20,895 nt of DNA from CAZIMM01 sp964540415 (GTDB lineage: Bacteria; Bacillota; Clostridia; Oscillospirales; Acutalibacteraceae). The translations under genes and the position numbers were made by a program. The stretch is from assembly GCA_964540415.1 (NCBI GenBank), contig CAZIMM010000032.1, positions 1 through 20,895 on the forward strand. The letters are read 5' to 3'. A model generated the notes under the pieces. It saw nothing but the letters and a program-made list of their open reading frames with translations, was not told where the DNA came from and searched no databases. This document shows, in pieces, positions 8,453-15,419 of the stretch. The number at the start of each line of letters is the position of its first letter. Position 1 is the stretch's first letter.

Positions 8453-9891
8453 CAGCCTTCGTCTCCGTTCAGCAGTTTTTTAACAACCTCACGCTCATCG
8501 TAATGTATTGTTTTGTCATCAAAAATCTGGTAGGTTTCGTGTCCCTTGCCGGCAAGGAGAACCGTGTCTCCCGCCTTTGCCTTGCTCAAAGCAAAGGCTA
8601 TCGCCTGCGTTCTGTCCGTTATCGCGGTCACCGGCACCTTTGCGCCTTTTGTTCCCTCAAGCACATCCGCAACAATCGCATCAGGGTCCTCGTGTCTGGG
8701 ATTGTCTGAGGTTACTATTACATAGTCCGCGTTTTCCGCCGCGATTCTGCCCATTTTCGGGCGCTTGGTTTTGTCTCTGTTGCCTCCGCAGCCGAACACT
8801 GCGAACACCCTGCCGGGTGTGAATTCCTTCACGGAGGTCAGAATATTCAGCAAACCGTCGGGAGAATGGGCGTAATCAATGATAACCGTGTAGTCGGTAT
8901 CAGTCGGAACAACCTCGATTCTGCCCGGAACGCCCTTTGCCTGAGAAAGCGCACCGATGGTTTCCTCAAACGGAAAGCCGAGCTTTGCGACGCACACCGC
9001 CGCGCCAATGGAATTGTAAACCGAAAACCCTCCGGGTATTCCGAGATGCGCCCGCGCGATTTTGCCCTTGCCCACAAGCACATATTCAACTCCGTCGGGT
9101 TTGTAGCGAATGTCCTTCGCGGTAAAATCCGCGTCGTCCGTATGTGTTGAAAAAGTGAATGACTCGCAGTTTGAGCCTTCAAGCATAAAGGAATACGCAC
9201 GGTCGTCCATGTTGACGATTGCGCGTTTGGTGATTCTGAAAAGCTTTTGTTTTGCCTTCGCGTATTCCTCGGCTGTTCCGTGATAATCCAGATGGTCCTG
9301 AGTCAGATTTGTGAAAACCGCGCTTTCAAAGCGGCATCCGCTGACTCTGTCCTGTGCGAGTGCCTGTGAGGACACCTCCATAACACAAAACTGACAGTCG
9401 GCGTCAACCATGCGTGCAAAAAGCTCCTGGAGCTCAAAGGGATCGGGAGTTGTCAGATGGGACGGATATTCAACGTCGGCGACCATGTTTTTAACCGTTC
9501 CGACCAGCCCGACTCTGCAGCCGAAATGTTCAAGAAGGCTTTTTATCAAAAAACAGGTTGTTGTTTTTCCGTTTGTTCCCGTGACACCGATCAGGCACAG
9601 CTTATCCGAGGGTTTGCCGAAATATGCGGCGCAAAGCAGAGAATATGCCTGCCTTGTGTCCTCAACGATAATCTGATTTTTGACACCTGTGTCACGCGTT
9701 GCAACAATGACCGACGCACCGTTTTCAACAGCTGAGGCTGCAGCGGTATGTCCGTCAAAGTTCGCACCGCTTATGCACACGAACACACTGTCCGCCGACA
9801 CCTTGCGGGAATCGTCGGTGACATTATTTATTTCGCATTCCGCAAGCGGATAATCTATGCCGGCAAGCCTGAAAAGCTGTGAAGCTTTCAT
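8452..9891 (-). CDS. murE: UDP-MurNAc-tripeptide synthetase MurE, meso-DAP type
   Basis: MurE adds the third residue of the stem peptide. The 479-aa product shows TDDSRKV, the P-loop GVTGTNGKTTT (102-112), the HGTAEEYAKAK segment that holds the carbamylated Lys, and DNPRHEDP at about 396-403. DNPR is the motif known to select meso-diaminopimelate; Lys-adding enzymes differ there. The wall is therefore predicted to be DAP-type. I chose the ATG at 9891 because AAAGGA lies about 9 nt upstream and the protein then starts like relatives (MKASQLFRLAGI). The open frame extends upstream into the PBP gene without support. It lies 49 nt after the PBP stop. Confidence 0.96.
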   Translation of the reverse strand: MKASQLFRLAGIDYPLAECEINNVTDDSRKVSADSVFVCISGANFDGHTAAASAVENGASVIVATRDTGVKNQIIVEDTRQAYSLLCAAYFGKPSDKLCLIGVTGTNGKTTTCFLIKSLLEHFGCRVGLVGTVKNMVADVEYPSHLTTPDPFELQELFARMVDADCQFCVMEVSSQALAQDRVSGCRFESAVFTNLTQDHLDYHGTAEEYAKAKQKLFRITKRAIVNMDDRAYSFMLEGSNCESFTFSTHTDDADFTAKDIRYKPDGVEYVLVGKGKIARAHLGIPGGFSVYNSIGAAVCVAKLGFPFEETIGALSQAKGVPGRIEVVPTDTDYTVIIDYAHSPDGLLNILTSVKEFTPGRVFAVFGCGGNRDKTKRPKMGRIAAENADYVIVTSDNPRHEDPDAIVADVLEGTKGAKVPVTAITDRTQAIAFALSKAKAGDTVLLAGKGHETYQIFDDKTIHYDEREVVKKLLNGDEG

Positions 9892-9940
9892 AATTAACTG
9901 TCCTTTCATGAAGGGAATGTGTATGTTCGTAAGACTGATG

Positions 9941-12190
9941 TCAGCCGGTGTAATCCGAAACGCCGGAATATGCCTTAAAGTATACCGTGATGACACTGCC
10001 GTATTCAACCTCTGTTCCCGACTCGACGCTCTGCTTGTAGGAAATCACGTCTCCGCTTCTTAAAGCATTGCCTGAAAGCTTGATATTCAATCCGAGGTCG
10101 TTTGCGGTTTTCTTTGCCATTGTCACTGTCATGCCGCTGAAATCGGGAACAGTGACGGTTGTTGTTGCGCCGTCGCTTGTGTAGGCGACAATCACGCCGC
10201 CGCTCGGCACAGTCTGACCGAGAGAAGGTATTTGCCTCGTCACCGAATCACCGTCGCCGAGAATTTTGAGTGAAAGTCCGCTGTCCGAACAGAGCTTTTT
10301 CGCCTGTTCAATATCCTTGCCCGTGAGAGCGGGTACCGAGATATCGACAAGCTGCTGCTCGCTTTCGGAATACTTCGGTTCGATGTTGAGATAAACCATT
10401 GACTCACCGATAACCTCAGCCGCAACGGGAGCTGCAATCTGTCCGCCGTTTATTTCGCCCTTGGGCTCATCAATCGTGATAAGAATTGCAATTTCCGGGT
10501 CATCCGCCGGTGCAAAGCAGACAAAGGACGCGACATAGTAGTTGCCCTCCTTTGACAGCTTTTGGGATGTTCCGGTTTTTCCGGCGATGCTGTAGCCCGC
10601 GACATATGCGTTCTTGCCGGTTCCGGCGCTGACAACCTGCTTCATCATTTCCGTAACACGGGAAGCAGTTGATTCAGATATAACCTGACGGCGGACAAAC
10701 GGCTCTGTTTTTGAAATTATATTGCCGTTTTCATCCAGCTGTTTGTCAACAATATACGGACGCATGAGCTTGCCGCCGTTTGCAATGGCGCACACAGCGG
10801 TTATCATCTGAATAGGTGTCACCTGGAAGGACTGACCGAAGGATTCACTTGCAAGCTCGACAATACCCAGCTTATCCTGTGTGTAATATGTTGTGTTCGC
10901 CACGGGTGCCGCTTCACCGGTGAGATCTATTCCGGTTGATTCCGTGAAGCCGAAAGCCTCAAAATATTTGTAGAACTTCTCTGCGCCGAGCTTTTGTCCC
11001 ACAGTGATGAAAAATGGGTTGCAGGAATTCATGAGGCCGTGCGTAAAGTCCTGTGTACCGTGACCTCTGCGTCTGTGGCAATGCATTTGTCTGTTTGCAA
11101 TCTGTATTACGCCGGTGCAGGTATAAGTTGTGCTCTCTGACACAACACCCTCCTCAAGCGCTGCCGAAGCAGTGATAACCTTGAAGACCGAGCCGGGTTC
11201 ATACGTATCGCTGACGCTTCTGTTTCTCCACTGCGCCTGGCGCGCCTCGCCCAGGAATTTTGCTGCTGCGTCGGCATCGGTTTTTTCCATTTCGCCGATT
11301 GCTTCGACAACTCTTCCGTCCGTCAGCTCGTTCGGACTGTTCAGGTCATAATCCGGCTGGTTTGTCATTGCAAGTATTGCTCCGGTGTCAACATCCATCA
11401 CAACGCCGTAAGCTGCGTTTGCACTTGTGTCAACAAGTGCCTGTTCGAGCGCATCCTCAAGATAGCGCTGAATCGTTTCGTCAAGAGTCAGCACAAGCGA
11501 ATTGCCCTGCTTTGCGTCATAAGTAGAGATGTATTCAATCGGCATATTTGCGGTTGCACCGTTTTTTGCAGTGATAATTCTGCCCGCCGTGCCTGTGAGT
11601 TCTTTGTTATATTTGTTTTCCAGACCCTCGAGTCCGATATCGTCGGTTCCGGTGAAGCCGATAACCGTTGAAGCAAGCGAGCTCATGGGATAATAGCGCT
11701 TGGCATCCGGCTGAATGCCTATTATGTCGCCATATTTATTGGTGCTCACAAACTCGCTGACCTTGTTTTTGGTTTCCAGATCCAGCTTATCTTTGATTTT
11801 CTCATAGCCGGATTTTGTCTTTTTGGTTTTATCAAGTATTTTCTGCTCGTCAATACCGAGAATTTTGGAAAGCCCTTTTGCGACATTTGCAGCTTCAACT
11901 TCGTCATCGATATTTGACGGGTCAATAAAAACCTTCCATGCCGTTGCACTTTGGGCAAGGACTCTCATGTTTCGGTCATAAACCGTTCCGCGCAGCGCCT
12001 GAACGGAATTGTCGCCGAGCTGCTGGCGGCTTGCAATCTGTCTGTATTCCTCGCCGTTGACAAGCTGTATTTTTGCAAGACTCACAAGGTCAATGCAAAG
12101 CACAAACAGCAGTATAACAATGACAATTGCCGAGCGCTTTATCAGTCTGTTTGCCGGCCTGCGCTGTCTTTCCGCGCCATTTGCAACCAC
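9941..12190 (-). CDS. spoVD: Class B penicillin-binding protein with two PASTA domains (SpoVD/PBP2B type)
   Basis: This is a monofunctional DD-transpeptidase that cross-links septal or spore-cortex peptidoglycan and is a beta-lactam target. The 749-aa product has one N-terminal membrane helix (about 20-42), a dimerisation domain beginning near RGTVYDRN, and a transpeptidase domain with SVFK (Ser334, Lys337), SCN (389-391) and KTG (538-540). Two PASTA domains follow at about 614-674 and 677-740. The start is a GTG at 12190 with GGAGG 7 nt upstream; the ATG at 12214 precedes that site and lies at the end of the terminator's T-run. It is the only class B PBP in the cluster, so it may serve vegetative division, sporulation, or both. 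The name cannot be settled from sequence. Confidence 0.93.
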   Translation of the reverse strand: MVANGAERQRRPANRLIKRSAIVIVILLFVLCIDLVSLAKIQLVNGEEYRQIASRQQLGDNSVQALRGTVYDRNMRVLAQSATAWKVFIDPSNIDDEVEAANVAKGLSKILGIDEQKILDKTKKTKSGYEKIKDKLDLETKNKVSEFVSTNKYGDIIGIQPDAKRYYPMSSLASTVIGFTGTDDIGLEGLENKYNKELTGTAGRIITAKNGATANMPIEYISTYDAKQGNSLVLTLDETIQRYLEDALEQALVDTSANAAYGVVMDVDTGAILAMTNQPDYDLNSPNELTDGRVVEAIGEMEKTDADAAAKFLGEARQAQWRNRSVSDTYEPGSVFKVITASAALEEGVVSESTTYTCTGVIQIANRQMHCHRRRGHGTQDFTHGLMNSCNPFFITVGQKLGAEKFYKYFEAFGFTESTGIDLTGEAAPVANTTYYTQDKLGIVELASESFGQSFQVTPIQMITAVCAIANGGKLMRPYIVDKQLDENGNIISKTEPFVRRQVISESTASRVTEMMKQVVSAGTGKNAYVAGYSIAGKTGTSQKLSKEGNYYVASFVCFAPADDPEIAILITIDEPKGEINGGQIAAPVAAEVIGESMVYLNIEPKYSESEQQLVDISVPALTGKDIEQAKKLCSDSGLSLKILGDGDSVTRQIPSLGQTVPSGGVIVAYTSDGATTTVTVPDFSGMTVTMAKKTANDLGLNIKLSGNALRSGDVISYKQSVESGTEVEYGSVITVYFKAYSGVSDYTG

Positions 12191-12212
12191 GGTTACTCCT
12201 CCTTTAAAATGC

Positions 12213-12249
12213 AAAAAACGAGAGCTGACGATATACTTCTCAACTCTCG
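12213..12249 (-). terminator. Rho-independent terminator or attenuator between ftsL and the PBP gene
   Basis: In the mRNA direction CGAGAGTTGA (12249-12240) pairs with TCAGCTCTCG (12228-12219): nine Watson-Crick pairs plus one G-T, with an 11-nt loop. Six T (12218-12213) follow at once. The T-run ends 22 nt before the PBP start codon. A second small hairpin (GGAGCG-GTA-CGTTCC) abuts it upstream. This is a strong intrinsic-terminator shape inside what looks like one operon. Confidence 0.8.
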
Positions 12250-12310
12250 GAACGTACCGCTCCCGTGTTAATATATTTCCGCTTCATTTCGGTTATTCCC
12301 GTTTGATGCG

Positions 12311-12763
12311 TCATTCGGGAATTACCGCACGGTTTCCCTCGGACAGGTCAAAATACACTATCTGATATCTGTCCCTTTTAACCATGCCGAGATTGTTGAC
12401 GGCATATTCCTCAACCTTGTCAAGCGATACCTTGGAGTTGAGCTGCATATCAAGCCTGGTGTTTTCACTGCGCAGCTCCGAGAGCTGTGTCTGTGCCTTG
12501 ACAATTTTGCTGTTCAGCTCCGTGAGCCTTGACCTGCTGTTAATTGAAAAGCCCAAAATTATTGCAACAGCCGCAACAAGAGAAAACCAACGAGCCGCTT
12601 TAAGGCTTGTCATACGCATTTCCCTGTGAAGCTGCTTTATATTAACCTTCGGAAGGTCATAAACGTTTTGTCTGGGTACACGCCGGGTTTCCGGAGTTGC
12701 GAGCGGAGCGGCTACCGCCGAATCAAAGCGCTCGAAATCATATGCTGCACTGTTTGCCGCCAA
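12311..12763 (-). CDS. ftsL: Division protein FtsL-like, single-pass coiled coil
   Basis: FtsL is a small bitopic divisome protein that forms a complex with DivIC/FtsB and DivIB and activates the septal synthase. The 150-aa product has a cytoplasmic tail of about 57 residues, a membrane helix (about 58-73) and a heptad-like coiled coil (about 76-112). It ends with a conserved-looking VEEYAVNNLGMVKRD segment, typical of FtsL/DivIC proteins. The start is TTG at 12763, with GGAGG 8 nt upstream and no in-frame ATG near it. Identification rests on architecture and position between rsmH and the PBP gene, because FtsL sequences diverge strongly. A 120-nt gap holding a terminator separates it from the next gene. 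Confidence 0.87.
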   Translation of the reverse strand: MAANSAAYDFERFDSAVAAPLATPETRRVPRQNVYDLPKVNIKQLHREMRMTSLKAARWFSLVAAVAIILGFSINSRSRLTELNSKIVKAQTQLSELRSENTRLDMQLNSKVSLDKVEEYAVNNLGMVKRDRYQIVYFDLSEGNRAVIPE

Positions 12764-12778
12764 ACTCGTTTCCTCCCG

Positions 12779-13711
12779 TCAATCGCTGATTTTTTCTATT
12801 GCCCTGAGCCTTGCACTGCGAGAGCGGGGATTTTCCTCAAGCTCACGCCCTGAGGCCTGTTTTGATTTGAAGCAAAGCTTCCCGCGCGGAGTTTTTCCGC
12901 AAACACAAACCGGGAAGTCCGGCGGGCATGTGCAGCTTTCGCACATCGCCGCCATTCGTTGTTTGACAATTCTGTCTTCCAACGAGTGAAAAGTGATGAT
13001 CGCCAGTCTGCCGCCCTTGGACAGGCTGTCAAACATTGAATCCACCGCAGTGCCAAGAGTATCAAGTTCCCCGTTGACCTCTATACGCAATGCCTGGAAT
13101 GTACGTCTTGCGGGATGTCCGCCTTCACGCCTTGTTGCCGCCGGAATTGCGAATTTTACGATTTCGGCAAGTTCAAGGGTTGTTTCAATCGGCTTTTCGC
13201 CCCTGCGGGCAACTATTGCATCCGCTATTCTTGAGGCAAATCTTTCCTCACCGTATTTTGAAATAATTCTTTGCAGTTCTTTTTTTTCAAGCGTGTTGAC
13301 CAATTCCGCCGCCGTAACGCCTTGCTGACTCATTCGCATGTCAAGCGGCGCGTCGCTGTGAAAAGAAAAACCTCTTTTTGCATCGTCAAGCTGATGTGAG
13401 CTGACTCCGAGGTCCGCAAGAATACCGTCGGCTCTCCCGGCGGCATAGTTTTGAAGAATCTGCTTTATATTTATGAAGTTATCCTGAACGATTGTAATAC
13501 GTTCATCGTTTTTAAATCTGTCATTGAGAACCGAAATCGCGTCCGGATCACGGTCGATTGCAATGAGTCTGCCCGTTTCTCCCATTTGTGCAGCTATCTC
13601 GGCGCTGTGACCTCCGCCGCCTGCAGTGCAGTCAACGTAGGTTCCGCCCTTGCGGACATTCAATGCTTCAACTGTTTCGGTGAACAAAACGGGTATATGT
13701 GAAAATTCCAT
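12779..13711 (-). CDS. rsmH: 16S rRNA m4C1402 methyltransferase RsmH (MraW)
   Basis: RsmH N4-methylates C1402 of 16S rRNA in the ribosomal P site, using S-adenosylmethionine. The 310-aa product begins MEFSHIPVLFTE and has the SAM-binding loop DCTAGGGGHS (27-36), then DRDPDAI. Further family blocks are ADLGVSSHQLD, RGFSF and PLDMRM, a C-terminal Cys cluster in CTCPPDFPVCVCGK, and a final RSRSARLRAIE. The ATG at 13711 comes one base after the mraZ stop and has no clear Shine-Dalgarno, so it probably depends on translational coupling to mraZ. Length is normal. Confidence 0.97.
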   Translation of the reverse strand: MEFSHIPVLFTETVEALNVRKGGTYVDCTAGGGGHSAEIAAQMGETGRLIAIDRDPDAISVLNDRFKNDERITIVQDNFINIKQILQNYAAGRADGILADLGVSSHQLDDAKRGFSFHSDAPLDMRMSQQGVTAAELVNTLEKKELQRIISKYGEERFASRIADAIVARRGEKPIETTLELAEIVKFAIPAATRREGGHPARRTFQALRIEVNGELDTLGTAVDSMFDSLSKGGRLAIITFHSLEDRIVKQRMAAMCESCTCPPDFPVCVCGKTPRGKLCFKSKQASGRELEENPRSRSARLRAIEKISD

Positions 13712-13712
13712 C

Positions 13713-14150
13713 TTAATAGTTAATCTTTGCGGTGGACGCGACACCTCTGCTCATTGCCGTTTCGAGCGTCTTTGCCCACACTTCGGGTGACCAGACCTCC
13801 ATGTGCTTGAGGTTACCGATGAGCACCACTTCGCTTGTAAGACCCGCGAATTCGCGCATTTCCTGGCTGATTGTGATTCTGCCCTGACTGTCCATTGTGA
13901 CATCCTCGGCGGACATACAGGTCATTCTGCGATTCCAGTACGCCTCCTCGGAGCCGTACATTGTGTTGAGTTCTTCGCAAATCTCCTCCCAAGTTTCGTT
14001 GGGATAGAGATAAAGGCACTGATTGGGAGCTTCTCCACGGCAAATCGTGAAGTTCTGTCCGAGCTTTTCGCGATATTTGGAAGGGATAAACATTCTGAAT
14101 TTCGGGTCGAGCGTATGGTTATACTTGCCCTTGAAGCCCAGAAAAGCCAT
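13713..14150 (-). CDS. mraZ: Transcriptional regulator MraZ
   Basis: MraZ is an AbrB-like DNA-binding protein that forms a ring of subunits and controls its own dcw promoter; both repression and activation are known in different bacteria. The 145-aa product has the two expected swapped-hairpin half-domains: DPKFRMFIPSKYRE at about 16-29, and MDSQGRITISQEMREFAG in the second half. AAGGAGGGG precedes the ATG at 14150. It is the first gene of the cluster, and the promoter upstream carries repeated TGGAG/TGGTG elements that could be its targets. Confidence 0.97.
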   Translation of the reverse strand: MAFLGFKGKYNHTLDPKFRMFIPSKYREKLGQNFTICRGEAPNQCLYLYPNETWEEICEELNTMYGSEEAYWNRRMTCMSAEDVTMDSQGRITISQEMREFAGLTSEVVLIGNLKHMEVWSPEVWAKTLETAMSRGVASTAKINY

Positions 14151-14223
14151 GTTATCCCCTCCTTATACCGTTCTTCCTTCTTGCTGTTCCTTTTCTTTTG
14201 TTCTCTTTTTCACTAACATTTCG

Positions 14224-14257
14224 CTCCACTTTGGTGACATTATACTCCATAATGGTG
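14224..14257. repeat. Two 13-bp dyads at 21-bp period, probable MraZ operator
   Basis: The plus strand reads CTCCACTTTGGTG at 14224-14236 and CTCCATAATGGTG at 14245-14257. Both are CTCCA-N3-TGGTG, a near-perfect dyad, repeated after exactly 21 bp (two helical turns). One copy fills most of the promoter spacer and the other spans the predicted start site. The minus strand contains AAAGTGGAG, similar to the purine-rich TGG-containing boxes reported for MraZ proteins. Binding by MraZ is inferred. Confidence 0.6.
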
Positions 14258-14268
14258 TAAAATGTCAA
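14239..14268 (-). promoter_or_regulatory. Main dcw promoter upstream of mraZ
   Basis: On the minus strand a perfect TTGACA (14263-14268) and a perfect TATAAT (14239-14244) are separated by 18 nt. The start site would be near 14232, giving a leader of about 80 nt before mraZ. The spacer and the start-site region are each covered by one copy of the 13-bp operator-like repeat. Confidence 0.85.
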
Positions 14269-14485
14269 CATTTTTGCCGCAACTTTTTAGGGAATTTTTT
14301 GGTAAATACATATATAACTATATTTTGTGTGTGAACAAATGAGCGCCGCAATATATGTCGATATTCATCGCGTACATTCTCGGTTGCTCTGACATTGAAC
14401 GTATCTTTTTGAAGAGAAGCCGGGAAATAATCCCCCTCCGCGCTCATATACTTGAAAAAGTCCGAATGCAGCAGGGGGGTATATT
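14269..14485. other. Divergent intergenic region between mraZ promoter and sigK
   Basis: About 217 nt. It holds an A/T-rich stretch near 14275-14335, then mixed sequence up to a strong GGGGGG ribosome site before sigK. I looked for SigA-type and SigE-type (mother-cell) promoters facing sigK and found none convincing. No gene, RNA or notable repeat was seen apart from an 8-bp inverted match (14339-14346 with 14440-14447), which could easily be chance. Confidence 0.5.
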
Positions 14486-15175
14486 ATGCTTGAGCTTTTT
14501 GAATCGGTTTTGTCAAACCTGCTTTATTTTGTTTTGCATCTGAACAACACCGGCTCGTTCCCGCGACCGCTCAGCCCGACAAAGGAACGCGAATACCTTG
14601 AACTTATGGCGCAGGGGGACAGCGTTGCGAGGACGCAGCTTATTGAGCACAACCTGCGTCTTGTTGCCCACATCATTAAAAAATACTATTCTCAAAGCAG
14701 CGACCAGGAGGATTTGATTTCAATCGGCACAATCGGACTGATAAAGGCTGTTGACACCTTCAATGTTGAAAAGGGAACGCGTCTTGCGACTTATGCCGCA
14801 AGATGCATTGAAAACGAGATTTTGATGTTTTTCCGCAGTCAGCGCAAAACTGCCGGCGATATTTCACTGAGTGAGCCCATTGACACGGACAGCGACGGCA
14901 ATCCTCTCACGCTCATCGACATTATCAGCACCGAGGACACCATTGCCGACGATCTTGACATCTCTGTGAAAGCCGAACAGCTTTATGAATTTCTCGATTG
15001 TCTGCATGACGAGCGCGAGAGGGCGATTATTTTTCTGCGTTACGGTCTGGACGGCAGAGAACCGCTCACCCAAAAAGAGGTTGCGACTCAGCTTGACATT
15101 TCGCGGTCCTATGTTTCGCGAATTGAAAAGAAAGCGCTCGAACGCTTGCGTAAAAAGTATGATACGGGGAAATAA
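14486..15175 (+). CDS. sigK: Late mother-cell sporulation sigma factor SigK-like
   Basis: SigK directs late mother-cell gene expression (coat, cortex and spore maturation) in endospore formers. The 229-aa product starts with a hydrophobic segment (residues 3-18) that resembles the pro-sequence of pro-SigK. It then reads FPRPLSPTKEREYLELMAQG, very like SigK. Region 2 follows (NLRLVAHIIKKY, EDLISIGTIGLIKA, TRLATYAARCIENEILMF), and then region 4 with the helix-turn-helix DISRSYVSRIEKKAL. The gene is continuous, with no skin-type interruption. GGGGGG lies 6 nt before the ATG. It is transcribed away from mraZ and ends just before a metal-regulated promoter. SigE is a weaker alternative, because the N-terminal sequence fits SigK better. 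Confidence 0.9.
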   Translation: MLELFESVLSNLLYFVLHLNNTGSFPRPLSPTKEREYLELMAQGDSVARTQLIEHNLRLVAHIIKKYYSQSSDQEDLISIGTIGLIKAVDTFNVEKGTRLATYAARCIENEILMFFRSQRKTAGDISLSEPIDTDSDGNPLTLIDIISTEDTIADDLDISVKAEQLYEFLDCLHDERERAIIFLRYGLDGREPLTQKEVATQLDISRSYVSRIEKKALERLRKKYDTGK

Positions 15176-15180
15176 ATGCA

Positions 15181-15194
15181 TGAAAAAACATTCA
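15181..15194. promoter_or_regulatory. Upstream ArsR/SmtB-type operator
   Basis: The sequence is TGAA-AAAACA-TTCA, with the same TGAA-N6-TTCA spacing as the downstream site. It ends 8 nt before the -35 box. It follows the sigK stop by a few bases and overlaps a 6-bp inverted repeat CATGAA/TTCATG. Assignment is by similarity to the second site and to known SmtB-type sites. Confidence 0.5.
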
Positions 15195-15202
15195 TGAATC
15201 TA

Positions 15203-15230
15203 TTGACTGTGCATAAATTTGTGCTATAAT
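15203..15230 (+). promoter_or_regulatory. Promoter of the arsR-zinc ATPase unit
   Basis: TTGACT (15203-15208) and a perfect TATAAT (15225-15230) are 16 nt apart. The start would be near 15237, immediately before the downstream operator, leaving a leader of about 183 nt before arsR. No intrinsic terminator separates this from sigK. Confidence 0.75.
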
Positions 15231-15241
15231 GTTAAAAGACA

Positions 15242-15275
15242 TGAATAATTGTTCATATGTTCATGCGTTCATGCA
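15242..15275. promoter_or_regulatory. Downstream ArsR/SmtB-type operator with tandem half-sites
   Basis: The core 15242-15255 reads TGAATA-AT-TGTTCA. On the minus strand this is TGAACA-AT-TATTCA, almost identical to the 6-2-6 element of the cyanobacterial smt operator (TGAACA..TATTCA). It is followed by three TTCAT half-sites at exact 8-bp steps (starting 15252, 15260 and 15268). It covers the predicted transcription start, so repressor binding would block initiation. Confidence 0.72.
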
Positions 15276-15276
15276 A

Positions 15277-15296
15277 TTTCGGACATGCATCCGAAA
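15277..15296 (+). repeat. Perfect inverted repeat in the arsR leader
   Basis: TTTCGGA (15277-15283) and TCCGAAA (15290-15296) flank a 6-nt loop, CATGCA. No T-run follows, so it is a leader stem-loop or a protein site rather than a terminator. Confidence 0.5.
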
Positions 15297-15324
15297 GATG
15301 TCAATGCAATTTCCGCAGACATTC

Positions 15325-15363
15325 GGCGTTGTCAAAAAATCAAAATTTTTGGCGTTGACAAAA
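15325..15363 (+). repeat. 13-bp direct repeat in the arsR leader
   Basis: GGCGTTGTCAAAA (15325-15337) and GGCGTTGACAAAA (15351-15363) differ at one base and are 26 bp apart. The second copy contains a perfect TTGACA, but no matching -10 lies at the right distance. Role unknown. Confidence 0.4.
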
Positions 15364-15419
15364 GTGAAGCATCAACAGCTCTCTTGCTTTTTCATTGCCG
15401 AGAACAAGGAGGAAACAAT

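Noticed and set aside
9892..10008. N-terminal extension of MurE overlapping the PBP gene
   Set aside because: The added 39 residues do not resemble MurE, and AAAGGA is placed for the ATG at 9891.
14339..14447. 8-bp inverted match ATGAGCGC/GCGCTCAT around 100 nt apart upstream of sigK
   Set aside because: An 8-bp match is not surprising within a couple of hundred bases, and no supporting structure was seen between the arms.
15249..15419. 57-residue N-terminal extension of the ArsR protein
   Set aside because: AAGGAGG sits just before the ATG at 15420, and the shorter protein aligns in length and site numbering with CzrA. The extension would also overlap the operator.
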